The position numbers and the translations under genes are program-made. A DNA stretch of 64,000 nucleotides, from assembly GCA_963712765.1 (NCBI GenBank), contig CAVQIX010000007.1, positions 62,001 through 126,000 on the forward strand, in the 5' to 3' direction. Shown here piece by piece: positions 9,838 through 18,696 of the stretch; the first letter of the stretch is position 1, and every line of letters begins with the position of its first letter. The notes beneath the pieces were generated by a model, which was not told where the DNA came from, ran no database searches, and saw nothing but the letters and a program-made list of their open reading frames with translations. This stretch comes from CAXMST01 sp963712765 (GTDB lineage: Bacteria > Actinomycetota > Thermoleophilia > Solirubrobacterales > 70-9).

Positions 9838-11718
9838 ATGGAGCCGACCGCCGCGCCTACCAACCCCAAGGCGAAGGGGACCGAGGCCGACCTCGACCAG
9901 GATCTGAACAAGCTTCAGCCCGGCAAGGGTAGGCTCGGGAGCCGCGAGAATCCCGAGGAGTACCCGGACGTCCCCGGGCACATCATTCCGATCCTCGCCG
10001 ACGAGTTCGACGACTTCGATCACGAGTCGGAGAAGTTCCTCGCCGGTGACACGGCCGAGGACCAGTTCATCGGCTTCCGGCTCAAGCAGGGCGTTTACGG
10101 GCAGCGGCAGCCCGACGTCCAGATGGTCAGGGTGAAGCTGCCCCTGGGAGGGGTGACGCCCGACCAGATGGATGCCTTCGCGGAGGTCATCGAGCGCTGG
10201 GCCCCCCTCAACAAGGGCCACATCACCACCCGCCAGAACATCCAGATCCATCACGTCCCGTTGCGCGACATGAAGGAATTGATCAAGGTCATCGCCGAAG
10301 CGGGCCTGTCTTCCCGCGAGGGCTGTGGCAACACGGTCCGCAACGTCACCGGCGACCCGTTCGCGGGTGTCGCCACGGACGAGATCTTCGATCCCACCCC
10401 GCACGCGATCGCCTTCATCCGCTACTTCGTCCGTCACCCGACGACGCAGCTGATGCCGCGCAAGATCAAGACCGCCTTCACCAGCTCCGACGCCGACCGG
10501 GCGATCACCGGGATCCACGACATCGGCTTCATTCCCCGCGTCCGGAATGGCGTCAAGGGCTTCGAGATCCGGGTCGGGGGCGGGACTTCGATCATGCCGC
10601 GTATCGCCCCCACGCTCTACGACTTCGCCGAGGCCGACAACGGCGACTTCCTCAAGGTCGCCGAGGCCGTGCTCCGGATCTTCGACCGCCAGGATTGGCT
10701 GCGCGTCAATCGCGCGCGGGCGCGGATCAAGGTCCTGGTCGACAAGATCGGCATCGACGCTTTCCGCGAGATGGTCGACCGCGAGCTCGCCGATGACTGG
10801 GTCGACGAGCGCGATTTCGCCATCGACCACATGCTGATGGAGGCCGATGAGGAGCGACGCGCACCGGAGAAGCCCGCCGGCGCCACCGGTCCCAACGGCG
10901 ACGGATCCGGTTTCGACGCCTTCTGCCTCGACAACGTCCGCCCGCAGCGACAGGACGGATTCTCCACGGTCCAGGTCAAGGTCACCCGCGGTGATCTCAC
11001 GCCCGATCAGTTCCGCGGCCTCGGGCAGTTGATGCGCAACTACAGCGGTGGCAGCGCCCGCTCGACGATCGACCAGAACTTCGTCCTGCGCTGGGTCCGC
11101 GACGAAGCTCTCTACGAGGTGTACTCGGGGCTGCGGGAGCTCGGCCTCGCCGAGGCCGGTGCCAACACGGTCACCGACACCGTCAGCTGCCCGGGCACCG
11201 ACTCCTGCAAGCTCGGGATCACCGCCTCGATGGGCCTCAACCGTGCGCTGCAGCAGAAGGTGGAGGAGATGGGGATCAGCGATCCGCTGACGAAGAAGAT
11301 CCATCTCAAGATGAGCGGCTGCCCGAACGGATGCGGTCAGCACCACATCGGCACGATCGGTTTCTACGGAGCCTCGCTGAAGGTCGGTGGGCACCAGATG
11401 CCCGCCTACATCCCCCACATCGGCGGCACGGCCGAGAACGGCGAGGTCGTCTACGGCACCCGCCTCAAGGTCCGGCTACCCGCCAAGCGGGTCCCGGAGG
11501 CGGTCGAGCGCTGGATCCGCATGTATGAGGCCGAGCGCAACGAGGGCGAGGAGTTCATCGACTACGCCAGGCGGGTCGAGACCTCGCGCTTCGAGGAGGA
11601 GATCAGGGAGCTGGCGCTGCCGGCCGAGTTCAGCCTCGACAACCTGCTGGAGTTCATCGACTGGAACCGCCGCGACCCCTACAAGGTCGAGCGCGGCGAG
11701 GGCGAGTGCGCCGTCTGA
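9838..11718 (+). CDS. sir: Assimilatory sulfite reductase (ferredoxin-type siroheme hemoprotein)
   Basis: A 626-residue siroheme/[4Fe-4S] reductase. It has the two-fold repeated architecture of NirA/SirA enzymes. The first ferredoxin-like half has KGHITTRQNIQIHHVPL and a CGNTVRNVTGDP segment; the second half starts near residue 380. The cluster/siroheme cysteines are C451, C457 (CPGTDSC), C495 and C499 (CPNGC). It reduces sulfite to sulfide with six electrons, probably from ferredoxin. Sulfite rather than nitrite is favoured because APS reductase, ATP sulfurylase and APS kinase follow directly. It is the first gene of that operon, with 29 bases to cysH. Confidence 0.92.
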   Translation: MEPTAAPTNPKAKGTEADLDQDLNKLQPGKGRLGSRENPEEYPDVPGHIIPILADEFDDFDHESEKFLAGDTAEDQFIGFRLKQGVYGQRQPDVQMVRVKLPLGGVTPDQMDAFAEVIERWAPLNKGHITTRQNIQIHHVPLRDMKELIKVIAEAGLSSREGCGNTVRNVTGDPFAGVATDEIFDPTPHAIAFIRYFVRHPTTQLMPRKIKTAFTSSDADRAITGIHDIGFIPRVRNGVKGFEIRVGGGTSIMPRIAPTLYDFAEADNGDFLKVAEAVLRIFDRQDWLRVNRARARIKVLVDKIGIDAFREMVDRELADDWVDERDFAIDHMLMEADEERRAPEKPAGATGPNGDGSGFDAFCLDNVRPQRQDGFSTVQVKVTRGDLTPDQFRGLGQLMRNYSGGSARSTIDQNFVLRWVRDEALYEVYSGLRELGLAEAGANTVTDTVSCPGTDSCKLGITASMGLNRALQQKVEEMGISDPLTKKIHLKMSGCPNGCGQHHIGTIGFYGASLKVGGHQMPAYIPHIGGTAENGEVVYGTRLKVRLPAKRVPEAVERWIRMYEAERNEGEEFIDYARRVETSRFEEEIRELALPAEFSLDNLLEFIDWNRRDPYKVERGEGECAV

Positions 11719-11747
11719 TGGCAACCGCGCAACGGATCTGAGGGAAG

Positions 11748-12572
11748 TTGAGCGCCGCCCGCGCAGAGACGACGCGGGCGCCGTCGCGCGCTGAAGCGGA
11801 TCTCGAGGATCCGATCGCCGGGCTGGATGTCGGCCCGGTGCCGGCGGATGCGAGGCCGCAGCAGAAGGCCTCGGAGCTGCTGACGGCCTCGGGGAAGCGG
11901 ATCGACCCTCGCGAGATCACGGCCGAACTCGAGCTCCGTGATGCCTCCGAGACGATCCGGTGGGCGCTCGAGACCTTCCACCCCCCGCTGCGTTTCGCGA
12001 CCTCGTTCCAGAAGAACGGGATCGTGATCATGGACCTGGCCCTGCGGATCGCCGGGGACGCGAGGTTCTTCTACCTCGACACCGATCTGCTCTTCGAGGA
12101 GACCTACCTGACCCGCGACGCCCTCGCCGCCTACTACGGGGTCGAGTTCGAGCGTTACGGGGGCATCTCGCTCCAGGAGCAGGAGGACCTCTACGGCGCT
12201 AACCTGTGGAACCGTCAACCGGACGCCTGCTGCGGGATTCGCAAGGTCGAGCCCATGCGGGAGGCACTGTCCGGAATCGACTGCTGGGTGTCGGGGATCC
12301 GACGTGAGGACTCCGCCACCCGGGCCGGTGCAGCCAAGTTTGGCTGGGACCGGCGCTTCGGACTCTGGAAGCTGAATCCGCTTGCAGATTGGACCGAGGC
12401 AGAGGTCTGGGACTACATCCGTGAACAAGAACTCCCCTACAACCCCCTTCATGACGCAGGCTATCCCTCGATCGGGTGCACGCACTGCACCCGTCCGCCG
12501 GGGGCAGGCGCCCATCCTCGCTCGGGAAGGTGGGCAGATGCCCACAAGACCGAGTGCGGATTGCACGGCTGA
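11748..12572 (+). CDS. cysH: Adenylyl-sulfate (APS) reductase, CysH family
   Basis: A 274-residue PP-loop reductase, probably starting at a TTG (11748) preceded by AGGGAAG. The core has FATSFQKNGIVIMDL (PP-loop variant) and FFYLDTDLLFEETY. The cysteine pairs C161-C162 (ACCGIRK) and C244/C247 (CTHC) are the [4Fe-4S] ligands of plant/bacterial APS reductases, and the catalytic Cys is C270 in the ECGLHG tail. The cluster ligands argue for APS rather than PAPS as substrate. The product sulfite feeds the sulfite reductase encoded upstream. The N-terminal 40 residues are low complexity, so a later start is possible. Confidence 0.92.
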   Translation: MSAARAETTRAPSRAEADLEDPIAGLDVGPVPADARPQQKASELLTASGKRIDPREITAELELRDASETIRWALETFHPPLRFATSFQKNGIVIMDLALRIAGDARFFYLDTDLLFEETYLTRDALAAYYGVEFERYGGISLQEQEDLYGANLWNRQPDACCGIRKVEPMREALSGIDCWVSGIRREDSATRAGAAKFGWDRRFGLWKLNPLADWTEAEVWDYIREQELPYNPLHDAGYPSIGCTHCTRPPGAGAHPRSGRWADAHKTECGLHG

Positions 12573-12649
12573 CGACGGCAGAGCGCCGCGCTAGCCCAGA
12601 TCACCTCCACCACCCCCTGAGACCGAACAGCTAGGAGCTGAAAGAACGT

Positions 12650-13717
12650 ATGAGTGACAAGTCCCTGACCCTCTCCGCCCGCCAGACCGCCGACTTCGAG
12701 CTGCTCGCCAACGGCGGCTTCGCCCCGCTCAAGGGCTTCATGGGCTCCGACGACTGGAGGGCCTCAGTCGAGAACATGACCCTCGCCGACGGCGAGGAGG
12801 TCTGGCCGATCCCGGTCGTGCTCGCCACCGATCTCGACGCCTCCGAGGGCGACGTCGTCGAGCTCTCGGCCTCCAACGGCAAGGCGCTGGGGCGGATCCG
12901 GGTCAGCGAGATCTTCGAGCGCGATGTCAAGGCCGAGGCGGAGAACGTCTACCGGACCACCGACGAGGCCCACCCCGGCGTCGCCGCCACCTACGAGGAG
13001 GGCAACCGCTGCCTCGCCGGTGAGATCGAGGCCGACGACACCCCCGATCACGAAGAGGCGTTCATGCGCCGCTACTTCGCGCCGGAGCAGTCGCGCAAGG
13101 AGTTCGCCGACCGTGGCTGGAAGCGGATCGTCGCCTTCCAGACCCGCAACCCGATCCACCGCGCGCACGAATACCTGACCAAAGCCGCTCTGGAGGTCTG
13201 CGACGGGCTCTTCCTGCATCCGCTGATCGGCGAGACCAAGAAGGGTGACATCCCCGCCGACGTGAGGATGAAGTGCTACGAGGTCCTGATGGAGAACTAC
13301 TACCCGAACGATCGGGTCGTGCTCGGCGTCAACCCGGCGGCAATGCGTTACGCCGGCCCGCGGGAGGCGATCTTCCACGCCGTCGTCCGTCGCAACTACG
13401 GCGCCACGCACTTCATCGTCGGCCGCGACCATGCGGGCGTCGGTGACTACTACGGCACCTATGACGCGCAGGCGATCTTCGACGAGGTCGACGTCGACAA
13501 GCTGGGCATCCGGCCGCTGATGTTCGAGCACACCTTCTGGTGCTACAAGTGCGAGGGCCTGGGCTCACACAAGACCTGCCCGCACACCCCCGAGGATCGG
13601 CTCTTCCTCAGCGGCACCAAGGTGCGCGAGATGCTCGAGAACGGCGAGGAGCCGCCCCACGAGTTCACCCGCCACGAGGTCGCCGCGATCCTGATCGACG
13701 CCTACAAGGACCTCTAG
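12650..13717 (+). CDS. sat: Sulfate adenylyltransferase (ATP sulfurylase, Sat type)
   Basis: A 355-residue homo-oligomeric ATP sulfurylase. Signature motifs are FQTRNPIHRAHEYL (the QxRNPxHxxHE nucleotide motif, near residue 161) and VGRDHAGVGDYYG near 258. A zinc-type cysteine group CYKCEGLGSHKTCPH comes before the C-terminal helix. It is somewhat shorter than typical Sat proteins (about 380-400) because the N-terminal PUA-like part is trimmed. It activates sulfate with ATP to form APS. It is the third gene of the operon, 77 bases after cysH and 68 before cysC. Confidence 0.93.
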   Translation: MSDKSLTLSARQTADFELLANGGFAPLKGFMGSDDWRASVENMTLADGEEVWPIPVVLATDLDASEGDVVELSASNGKALGRIRVSEIFERDVKAEAENVYRTTDEAHPGVAATYEEGNRCLAGEIEADDTPDHEEAFMRRYFAPEQSRKEFADRGWKRIVAFQTRNPIHRAHEYLTKAALEVCDGLFLHPLIGETKKGDIPADVRMKCYEVLMENYYPNDRVVLGVNPAAMRYAGPREAIFHAVVRRNYGATHFIVGRDHAGVGDYYGTYDAQAIFDEVDVDKLGIRPLMFEHTFWCYKCEGLGSHKTCPHTPEDRLFLSGTKVREMLENGEEPPHEFTRHEVAAILIDAYKDL

Positions 13718-13785
13718 GCGGGACCCCCGGCCAGGGGCGAGAGCCCCGCAGATTCCACGTAACCAGAACAAGGAGAACACCACCC

Positions 13786-14334
13786 ATGTCAGACCACAAA
13801 GGCTTCACCCTCTGGATGACCGGCCTCTCCGGCTCCGGCAAGTCGACGATCACCGACATCCTGATCGACAGGTTCGAGGAGCGCGAGATACCGCTCGAGG
13901 TCCTCGACGGCGACATCGTCCGCGAGAACCTCTCGAAGGGACTCGGCTTCTCGAAGGAGGACCGAGACACCAACATCACCCGGATCGGCTTCGTCGCCGA
14001 CCTGCTCAGCCGCAACGGCGTGCCGGTGGCGACGGCCGCGATCAGCCCCTATCGCGAGACCCGCGATCACGTCCGCGAGCTGCACGAGGGCAACAGCACC
14101 TTCGTCGAGTGCTTCATCGCGACCTCGCTCGAGGCCTGCGAGGAGCGGGACGTCAAGGGTCTGTACGCGAAGGCCCGCTCGGGCGAGATCCCCGAGTTCA
14201 CCGGCGTCTCCGATCCCTACGAGGAGCCGGAGAACCCAGAGATCCGCGTCGAGACCGAGGGCAAGAGCCCGGAGGACTCGGCGCAGGAGATCCTCGACTA
14301 CCTCGAGGGCGAGGGCCTGATCCCGGCCGCCTAG
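13786..14334 (+). CDS. cysC: Adenylyl-sulfate (APS) kinase
   Basis: A 182-residue P-loop kinase with the Walker A motif GLSGSGKST near residue 13, the DGDIVRENLSKGLGFSKEDR segment typical of APS kinases, the ISPYRETRD loop, and the lid FTGVSDPYEEPENPE. It phosphorylates APS to PAPS. In this operon an APS-type reductase is also present, so PAPS is probably needed for sulfation or sulfolipid synthesis as well as, or instead of, reduction. The gene ends 35 bases before a 26-bp perfect hairpin that probably closes the operon. Confidence 0.94.
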   Translation: MSDHKGFTLWMTGLSGSGKSTITDILIDRFEEREIPLEVLDGDIVRENLSKGLGFSKEDRDTNITRIGFVADLLSRNGVPVATAAISPYRETRDHVRELHEGNSTFVECFIATSLEACEERDVKGLYAKARSGEIPEFTGVSDPYEEPENPEIRVETEGKSPEDSAQEILDYLEGEGLIPAA

Positions 14335-14369
14335 CCGGGCCGACAGGCGGGCCCGCCCGCCACGCGCCA

Positions 14370-14395
14370 AACGAGCGGGCCGCGGCCCGCTCGTT
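14370..14395. terminator. Strong hairpin after the sulfur assimilation operon
   Basis: The 26 bases form one perfect palindrome (12-base arms around a GC centre) made almost only of G and C, followed on the + strand by GTCGTTTGTGG. It starts 36 bases after cysC and ends 22 bases before the next start, so it probably terminates the cys transcript. Confidence 0.7.
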
Positions 14396-14417
14396 GTCGT
14401 TTGTGGCCCCGGATACG

Positions 14418-14810
14418 ATGTCCGGCGTGGAGGAAGCGGATCAGCCTGCCGGCCGCGAGAGCGAGCTGATCTACCGCGGCGTCGCGGCCTTCGCCTCGCT
14501 GATCGGGATCGGCGCTCTGTTCGCGCCGAAGCTCCTGGTCAAGCTCTACGGCGCCGACCCCGCCGAGGTGACCGGGATCGGGGCGATGGGCTGGCGTCTG
14601 TTCGCGGTCCGCCAGCTCTGGATTGCCGGGCTGGCGCTCTCAGGCGATCAGCGCTCCCGCGACGCGGTCCTCCTGGCCCAGGGGCCGGACCTCGCGATCT
14701 TCGCCCACTGCTATCGGACCCGCTCGATCCCGCGCGTCACCTCGGCGATGGCAATGCTCAGCGCGGGCATGGTGGCCACGCTGAGCGCCCTGGCGCGATC
14801 GAAGCGCTGA
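14418..14810 (+). CDS. Small membrane protein (DUF4267-like)
   Basis: A 130-residue protein with a polar N-terminus of about 18 residues and three to four hydrophobic segments (YRGVAAFASLIGIGALFAPK, the WIAGLALSGDQ region, and a C-terminal segment around AMAMLSAGMVATLSALA). The pattern resembles DUF4267-type small membrane proteins. No enzyme motif is visible. A GTG nine bases downstream is an alternative start. Its stop overlaps the next gene in a CTGA context. Confidence 0.65.
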   Translation: MSGVEEADQPAGRESELIYRGVAAFASLIGIGALFAPKLLVKLYGADPAEVTGIGAMGWRLFAVRQLWIAGLALSGDQRSRDAVLLAQGPDLAIFAHCYRTRSIPRVTSAMAMLSAGMVATLSALARSKR

Positions 14811-15517
14811 GCCCCGAGGAGACAGACCCCGGGGACGCCGACGCAGCCGAGCACGAGCGCCCGCCGCTGCTCCCGGTCGCGATCACCGCGGCCGCGATCG
14901 TCGTGCTGGTCGGGGTCGTCTTGCTGATTCCGCCGCTTCGCGAGGCGGCCGGTTTCGCGATCAAGGGCGACACAGAGGCTCTGCGGGCGGAGCTCAACAG
15001 CACCGCCGGGGTGATCACCCTGCTGGTGCTGGCGATCCTGCACGCGGTCATCTTCTACCCCGCCGAGATCCTCGACGCCGCGGCCGGCTTCGTCTGGGGC
15101 TTCTGGGGCGGCCTCGCCCTGGTTATGGTCGGATGGCTGCTCAACGCCTACGTCGCCTGGGAGATCGGCCGCCACGCGGGCCGACCGCTGGTCTACCGGC
15201 TCGTCGGGCGGAGCCGCTTCATCCGGCTCGAGGCAGCGGTCGAGCGCGGCGGCGCCTTCCTTCTGCTGGCGATGCGCCTGATCCCGATCATCCCCTTCAG
15301 CCTGTTCACGATCGCCGCGGGCGCCGCTCACGTCCCGTTATGGCGGCTGATCTGGACGACGGCGATCGGCTACATCCCGATCACGGCCCTCTTCGTCTAC
15401 CTCGGCACCCAGCTCGAGGAGCTCTCCCCGACGGATCCGATCCTGATCGTTGGCGGCATCGCCCTGATAATCATGATCCCCATCGGCCACCGGATGCGCG
15501 AGCGACTCCTGGGCTGA
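14807..15517 (+). CDS. TVP38/TMEM64 (VTT/DedA-like) membrane protein
   Basis: The encoded membrane protein contains PAEILDAAAGFVWGFWGGL, the GRHAGRPLVYRLVG loop and AMRLIPIIPFSLFTIAAGAA, which are hallmarks of the TVP38/TMEM64 (VTT) family of lipid scramblase-like proteins. I see no ATG, GTG or TTG in frame before the first helix. The frame can start at CTG 14807, which overlaps the previous stop as CTGA, giving 236 residues with a cytosolic N-terminus and TM1. A GTG at 14903 would cut into the first helix. The start is uncertain; the family is clear. Confidence 0.75.
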   Translation: MSPEETDPGDADAAEHERPPLLPVAITAAAIVVLVGVVLLIPPLREAAGFAIKGDTEALRAELNSTAGVITLLVLAILHAVIFYPAEILDAAAGFVWGFWGGLALVMVGWLLNAYVAWEIGRHAGRPLVYRLVGRSRFIRLEAAVERGGAFLLLAMRLIPIIPFSLFTIAAGAAHVPLWRLIWTTAIGYIPITALFVYLGTQLEELSPTDPILIVGGIALIIMIPIGHRMRERLLG

Positions 15518-15592
15518 GCACCCGACGCATACCGGGCCCGATCCCGGACGAGCCGTTCGATTCTGGCGGCCGGCGGGGGAGGCGACCCCGGG

Positions 15593-15928
15593 CTAGCTGC
15601 CGGGGGTCGGCGCGCGAGGCACCGCGCCGAGGGCTCCGAGCAGGTCGCCGATCGCGTGGTCGTGCTCGATCGGGTGGCGCAGGGGCCGCTCCGAGTTGAG
15701 CCTGTAGCGGTTTCGGCGTCCGTGGCGGCTCCGGACCAGGTATCCGGCTTCCACGAGCTCGTTGAGGATCGTCTGTGCGGCGCGATCGCTGACGCCGACG
15801 GCGGTCGCGATCTCGCGGATCCGGGCTTCCGGATTGCGCGCCACGAAGACCAGCACGTGGCCGTGGTTGGTCAGGAAGGTCCAGGCGATGGCTGGAGGAT
15901 AGGCGAGAATACATGTACTACACTGCAT
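15593..15928 (-). CDS. Winged-helix transcriptional regulator (MarR/ArsR-like)
   Basis: A 111-residue protein with the first possible ATG at 15928. After a short start with two cysteines (MQCSTC) comes WTFLTNHGHVLVFVARNP, the helix-turn-helix ARIREIATAVGVSDRAAQTI with the recognition helix following, a wing (YLVRSRHGRRNRYRLN) and a tail RPLRHPIEHDHAIGDLL. This is a compact wHTH of a type seen in actinobacteria. Its start codon overlaps the first possible purK ATG in one CATG, and the palindrome ACTGCATGCAGT sits on the start. It is divergent from purK and probably regulates itself. Confidence 0.75.
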   Translation of the reverse strand: MQCSTCILAYPPAIAWTFLTNHGHVLVFVARNPEARIREIATAVGVSDRAAQTILNELVEAGYLVRSRHGRRNRYRLNSERPLRHPIEHDHAIGDLLGALGAVPRAPTPGS

Positions 15929-15946
15929 GCAGTTCACTTCAGTAGT
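15917..15946. promoter_or_regulatory. Nested palindromes between the winged-helix gene and purK
   Basis: ACTGCATGCAGT at 15922-15933 is a perfect 12-base palindrome lying exactly on the start codons of the two divergent genes. It is flanked by ACTAC at 15917-15921 and GTAGT at 15942-15946, an outer inverted repeat. This is a good candidate autoregulatory operator for the adjacent wHTH protein. Confidence 0.5.
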
Positions 15947-15974
15947 GAGAAACAGCGAGCTAACCGACCCGACC

Positions 15975-17147
15975 GTGTCCCAGACCAAGCTTTCGCAAGG
16001 TATCCCCGGCAGCCCACGACTCGCGAGTGCCCGGGTGGCGATGATCGGCGCCGGCCAGCTCGCGCGGATGACGCAGCAGTCGGCTCTCGACCTCGGCGTC
16101 GAGCTACGGCTGCTTGCCGCCGACCCGGCCGATGCGGCCGCAGTGGCGAGCTCGACCGCCTTCGTCGGAGCCGCGAGCAGCCTCGAGGATCTTCGCGCGG
16201 TCGCGGCGGACTGCGACGCCGTCACCTTCGACCACGAGCGGATCCCACCCGACCATCTCGACCGGCTCGAAGCCGAGGGGCTCCCGCTGCGGCCCAGCGC
16301 GGCGGCAAAGCTGGTCGCCCAGGACAAGCTGCACGCCCGCCGGCTGCTCTCAGCGCTCGGCTTCCTTGTCCCTCCGTTCATGCCCGTCCCCGATATCTCC
16401 GCCCTGGCTCAGGCAGGAGAGCGGCTGGGCTGGCCGCTGGTCCTCAAGGCCCGCCACGGTGGCTACGACGGCCGCGGCGTCGAGGTCGTGCCCGACATCT
16501 CCACTGCGGCCGCGGTGCTGGACGGCGGCGGCGAGTGGGTGGCCGAGCAGCATGTCGAGATCGATCGCGAGCTCGCTCAGATCATCGTCCGCTCGCCCGA
16601 CGGCTCGGTCGTCGCCTACCCGCTGGCCGAGACGGTCCAGCGAGATGGGATCTGCCACGAGATCCACGCCCCGGCCGCCGTCGGGGAGGAGGTCCACGAA
16701 CGCGCGGGCGAGCTGGCGACCGCAGTCGCCGACCAGATCGACGCGGTCGGCGTGATCGCCGTCGAGCTCTTCCTCTCGAACGGGGAGCTGATCGTCAATG
16801 AGCTGGCGCTTCGGCCGCACAACTCCGGCCACTTCTCGATCGAGGGCTGCGAGACCTCCCAGTTCGAGAACCATCTCCGGGCCGTACTGGGCTGGCCGCT
16901 CGGGCGGACGACGCTTCGTGCCGAGGCCGTCGCCACCCTCAACGTCCTTGCCGAACCGGGACGCGATCCGTTGCTGGGAGTCGCGCAGGCGCTCGCCGTG
17001 CCCGGAGCGCACATTCACCTCTACGGGAAGGAGTCGCGACCGGGTCGCAAGGTCGGCCATGTCACCGCGCTCGCCGCCGATCGAGCCCGAGCGCATGCGA
17101 CGGCGGAGAAGGCACGCGCCCTGCTCGCCTCGGGAACGGACCGATGA
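15975..17147 (+). CDS. purK: 5-(carboxyamino)imidazole ribonucleotide synthase (PurK)
   Basis: From GTG 15975 the protein has 390 residues, the normal PurK length. An ATG at 15927 would add 16 residues but would overlap the start of the divergent wHTH gene. The N-terminal motif VAMIGAGQLARMTQQSA is the PurK Rossmann-like loop. The ATP-grasp core follows with LVLKARHGGYDGRGVEVV and VNELALRPHNSGHFSIEGC. It makes N5-CAIR from AIR, bicarbonate and ATP in purine synthesis. The stop overlaps the purE start in ATGA. Confidence 0.9.
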   Translation: MSQTKLSQGIPGSPRLASARVAMIGAGQLARMTQQSALDLGVELRLLAADPADAAAVASSTAFVGAASSLEDLRAVAADCDAVTFDHERIPPDHLDRLEAEGLPLRPSAAAKLVAQDKLHARRLLSALGFLVPPFMPVPDISALAQAGERLGWPLVLKARHGGYDGRGVEVVPDISTAAAVLDGGGEWVAEQHVEIDRELAQIIVRSPDGSVVAYPLAETVQRDGICHEIHAPAAVGEEVHERAGELATAVADQIDAVGVIAVELFLSNGELIVNELALRPHNSGHFSIEGCETSQFENHLRAVLGWPLGRTTLRAEAVATLNVLAEPGRDPLLGVAQALAVPGAHIHLYGKESRPGRKVGHVTALAADRARAHATAEKARALLASGTDR

Positions 17148-17656
17148 TCGACCGGCCCCCGAAGGTAGGCGTGGTGATGGGTTCGGACTCCGACCTGGCG
17201 GTGATGGAGCCTGCGGCTGCGGCACTCGCCGAACTCGCGATACCGCACGAGGTCCGCGTGGTCTCCGCCCATCGCACCCCACGCGAGATGCTCACCTACG
17301 GCGAGAGCGCTTTGGAGCGCGGTCTGTCGGTCGTGATCGCGGGAGCGGGCGGAGCGGCCCACCTTCCAGGCATGCTCGCAGCCGTGACGCCGCTGCCGGT
17401 GATCGGCGTGCCGGTGCCACTCAGTCGTCTCGACGGGCTCGACTCGCTGCTCTCGATCGTCCAGATGCCGAACGGAGTTCCGGTCGCCACCGTCGCGATC
17501 GGCGCGGCCCGGAACGCCGGATTGCTGGCGGCCCGGATTCTCGCCACGGGCGATCCGGCCCTGGCCGAGGCACTCGACGCACACCGGCGGGAGATGGCTA
17601 CCAGATCAGCCGCGGCTGATCAGCAGCTCCAGGACGCGCGAGCCGTCGGGCAATGA
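17144..17656 (+). CDS. purE: N5-CAIR mutase (PurE)
   Basis: A 170-residue class I PurE with VGVVMGSDSDLAVMEPA near residue 8, the VVSAHRTPREM active-site loop, and the IAGAGGAAHLPGMLAA segment, which is diagnostic for the family. It converts N5-CAIR to CAIR. It is coupled by 4-base ATGA overlaps to purK upstream and to the histidine kinase downstream. Confidence 0.96.
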   Translation: MIDRPPKVGVVMGSDSDLAVMEPAAAALAELAIPHEVRVVSAHRTPREMLTYGESALERGLSVVIAGAGGAAHLPGMLAAVTPLPVIGVPVPLSRLDGLDSLLSIVQMPNGVPVATVAIGAARNAGLLAARILATGDPALAEALDAHRREMATRSAAADQQLQDARAVGQ

Positions 17657-18696
17657 GCGCGGGCGCGGCGGGCGTCCCGCCCCGGGCCGATCGGGCCGAT
17701 CTCCAGGACCCCCGCTATCGGTCGCTGTTCTGGCGGATCTTCCTGACCAATGCGGTAATCCTCGCGCTCGCCTGCGCTCTCGCCGTGGTGGTGCTTCCCG
17801 GCGGGGTCTTCAGCCTAGACGTCGCGGCGCGGGAGCTGGTGATCTTCGCTGCCGCCGCGATCATCATGGTGGTTGCGAACCTCGCCCTCACCCGCCGGAT
17901 CCTGCAGCCGATCGAGCGGCTCGTCGAGCTGATGCGGCGCTTCGATCCGCTCCGGCCCGGCGATCGGGTGGTGGTCGACTCCGGCCCCTCCGAGGCGAGC
18001 GAGCTGGCCGGAGTCTTCAACGAGATGCTCGAGCGGATCGAGACCGGAAGGGCCGAGAGCATCCGCAGGGCGCTGGAGGCCCAGGAGTCCGAACGGCTCC
18101 GGGTCGCACAGGAGATACACGATGAAATCGGTCAGAACCTGACTGCGGCCCTGCTGCAGCTGGGGCGTGCGCGCAGGCTCGCGTCGCCGGCGGTCCGGGA
18201 GGAGCTCAACGCGGCGGTCGAGATCGTTCGTGAGAACCTCGACGAGCTGCGACGGATTGCGCAGCGGCTGAGACCGCAGGCGCTGGAGGAGCTGGGGCTG
18301 ACCAGCGCCCTGGGCCAGTTCGCGGCCCGACTCGATGAGGGGAGCGACCTCGAGATCGAGCAGCGTCTCGACCGTGCCCTTCCCCCGCTCAGCTACGAGC
18401 AGGAGCTGGTCATCTACCGGGTGTCGCAGGAGGCTCTCACCAACGTCGTCCGTCACGCGGGGGCGACGCGGGCGACGCTGGCCGTCGAGAGCGCCGAGGA
18501 GCAATTGACCCTGCGCGTGCTCGACGACGGCCGCGGGGTCGGCCGCGGCGATGGAGGCGAAGCCGGAGGCATCCTCGGGATGCGCGAGCGCGCGGCTCTG
18601 ATCGACGCCTACTTCTCGATCGGGCGCCGTCCGGCCGGCGGAACCGAGGTTGTGATGGAGCTGCCGCTACCGAGATCGGGGGGTGGGAAGAGGTGA
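17653..18696 (+). CDS. Sensor histidine kinase (NarX/DegS type, HAMP + HisKA_3)
   Basis: A 347-residue membrane kinase. Two hydrophobic segments near residues 29-50 and 61-83 flank a very short extracytoplasmic loop, so sensing may be in the membrane or inside the cell. A HAMP-like linker (LTRRILQPIERLVELMRRF) follows. The HisKA_3 box is QEIHDEIGQNLTA with H156 as the phosphoacceptor. The ATPase domain has RQ/N-box region QEALTNVVRHA and DDGRGVG, then GGILGMRERAALI. It pairs with the NarL-type regulator that follows in a GTGA overlap, and is itself coupled to purE. Confidence 0.92.
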   Translation: MSAGAAGVPPRADRADLQDPRYRSLFWRIFLTNAVILALACALAVVVLPGGVFSLDVAARELVIFAAAAIIMVVANLALTRRILQPIERLVELMRRFDPLRPGDRVVVDSGPSEASELAGVFNEMLERIETGRAESIRRALEAQESERLRVAQEIHDEIGQNLTAALLQLGRARRLASPAVREELNAAVEIVRENLDELRRIAQRLRPQALEELGLTSALGQFAARLDEGSDLEIEQRLDRALPPLSYEQELVIYRVSQEALTNVVRHAGATRATLAVESAEEQLTLRVLDDGRGVGRGDGGEAGGILGMRERAALIDAYFSIGRRPAGGTEVVMELPLPRSGGGKR

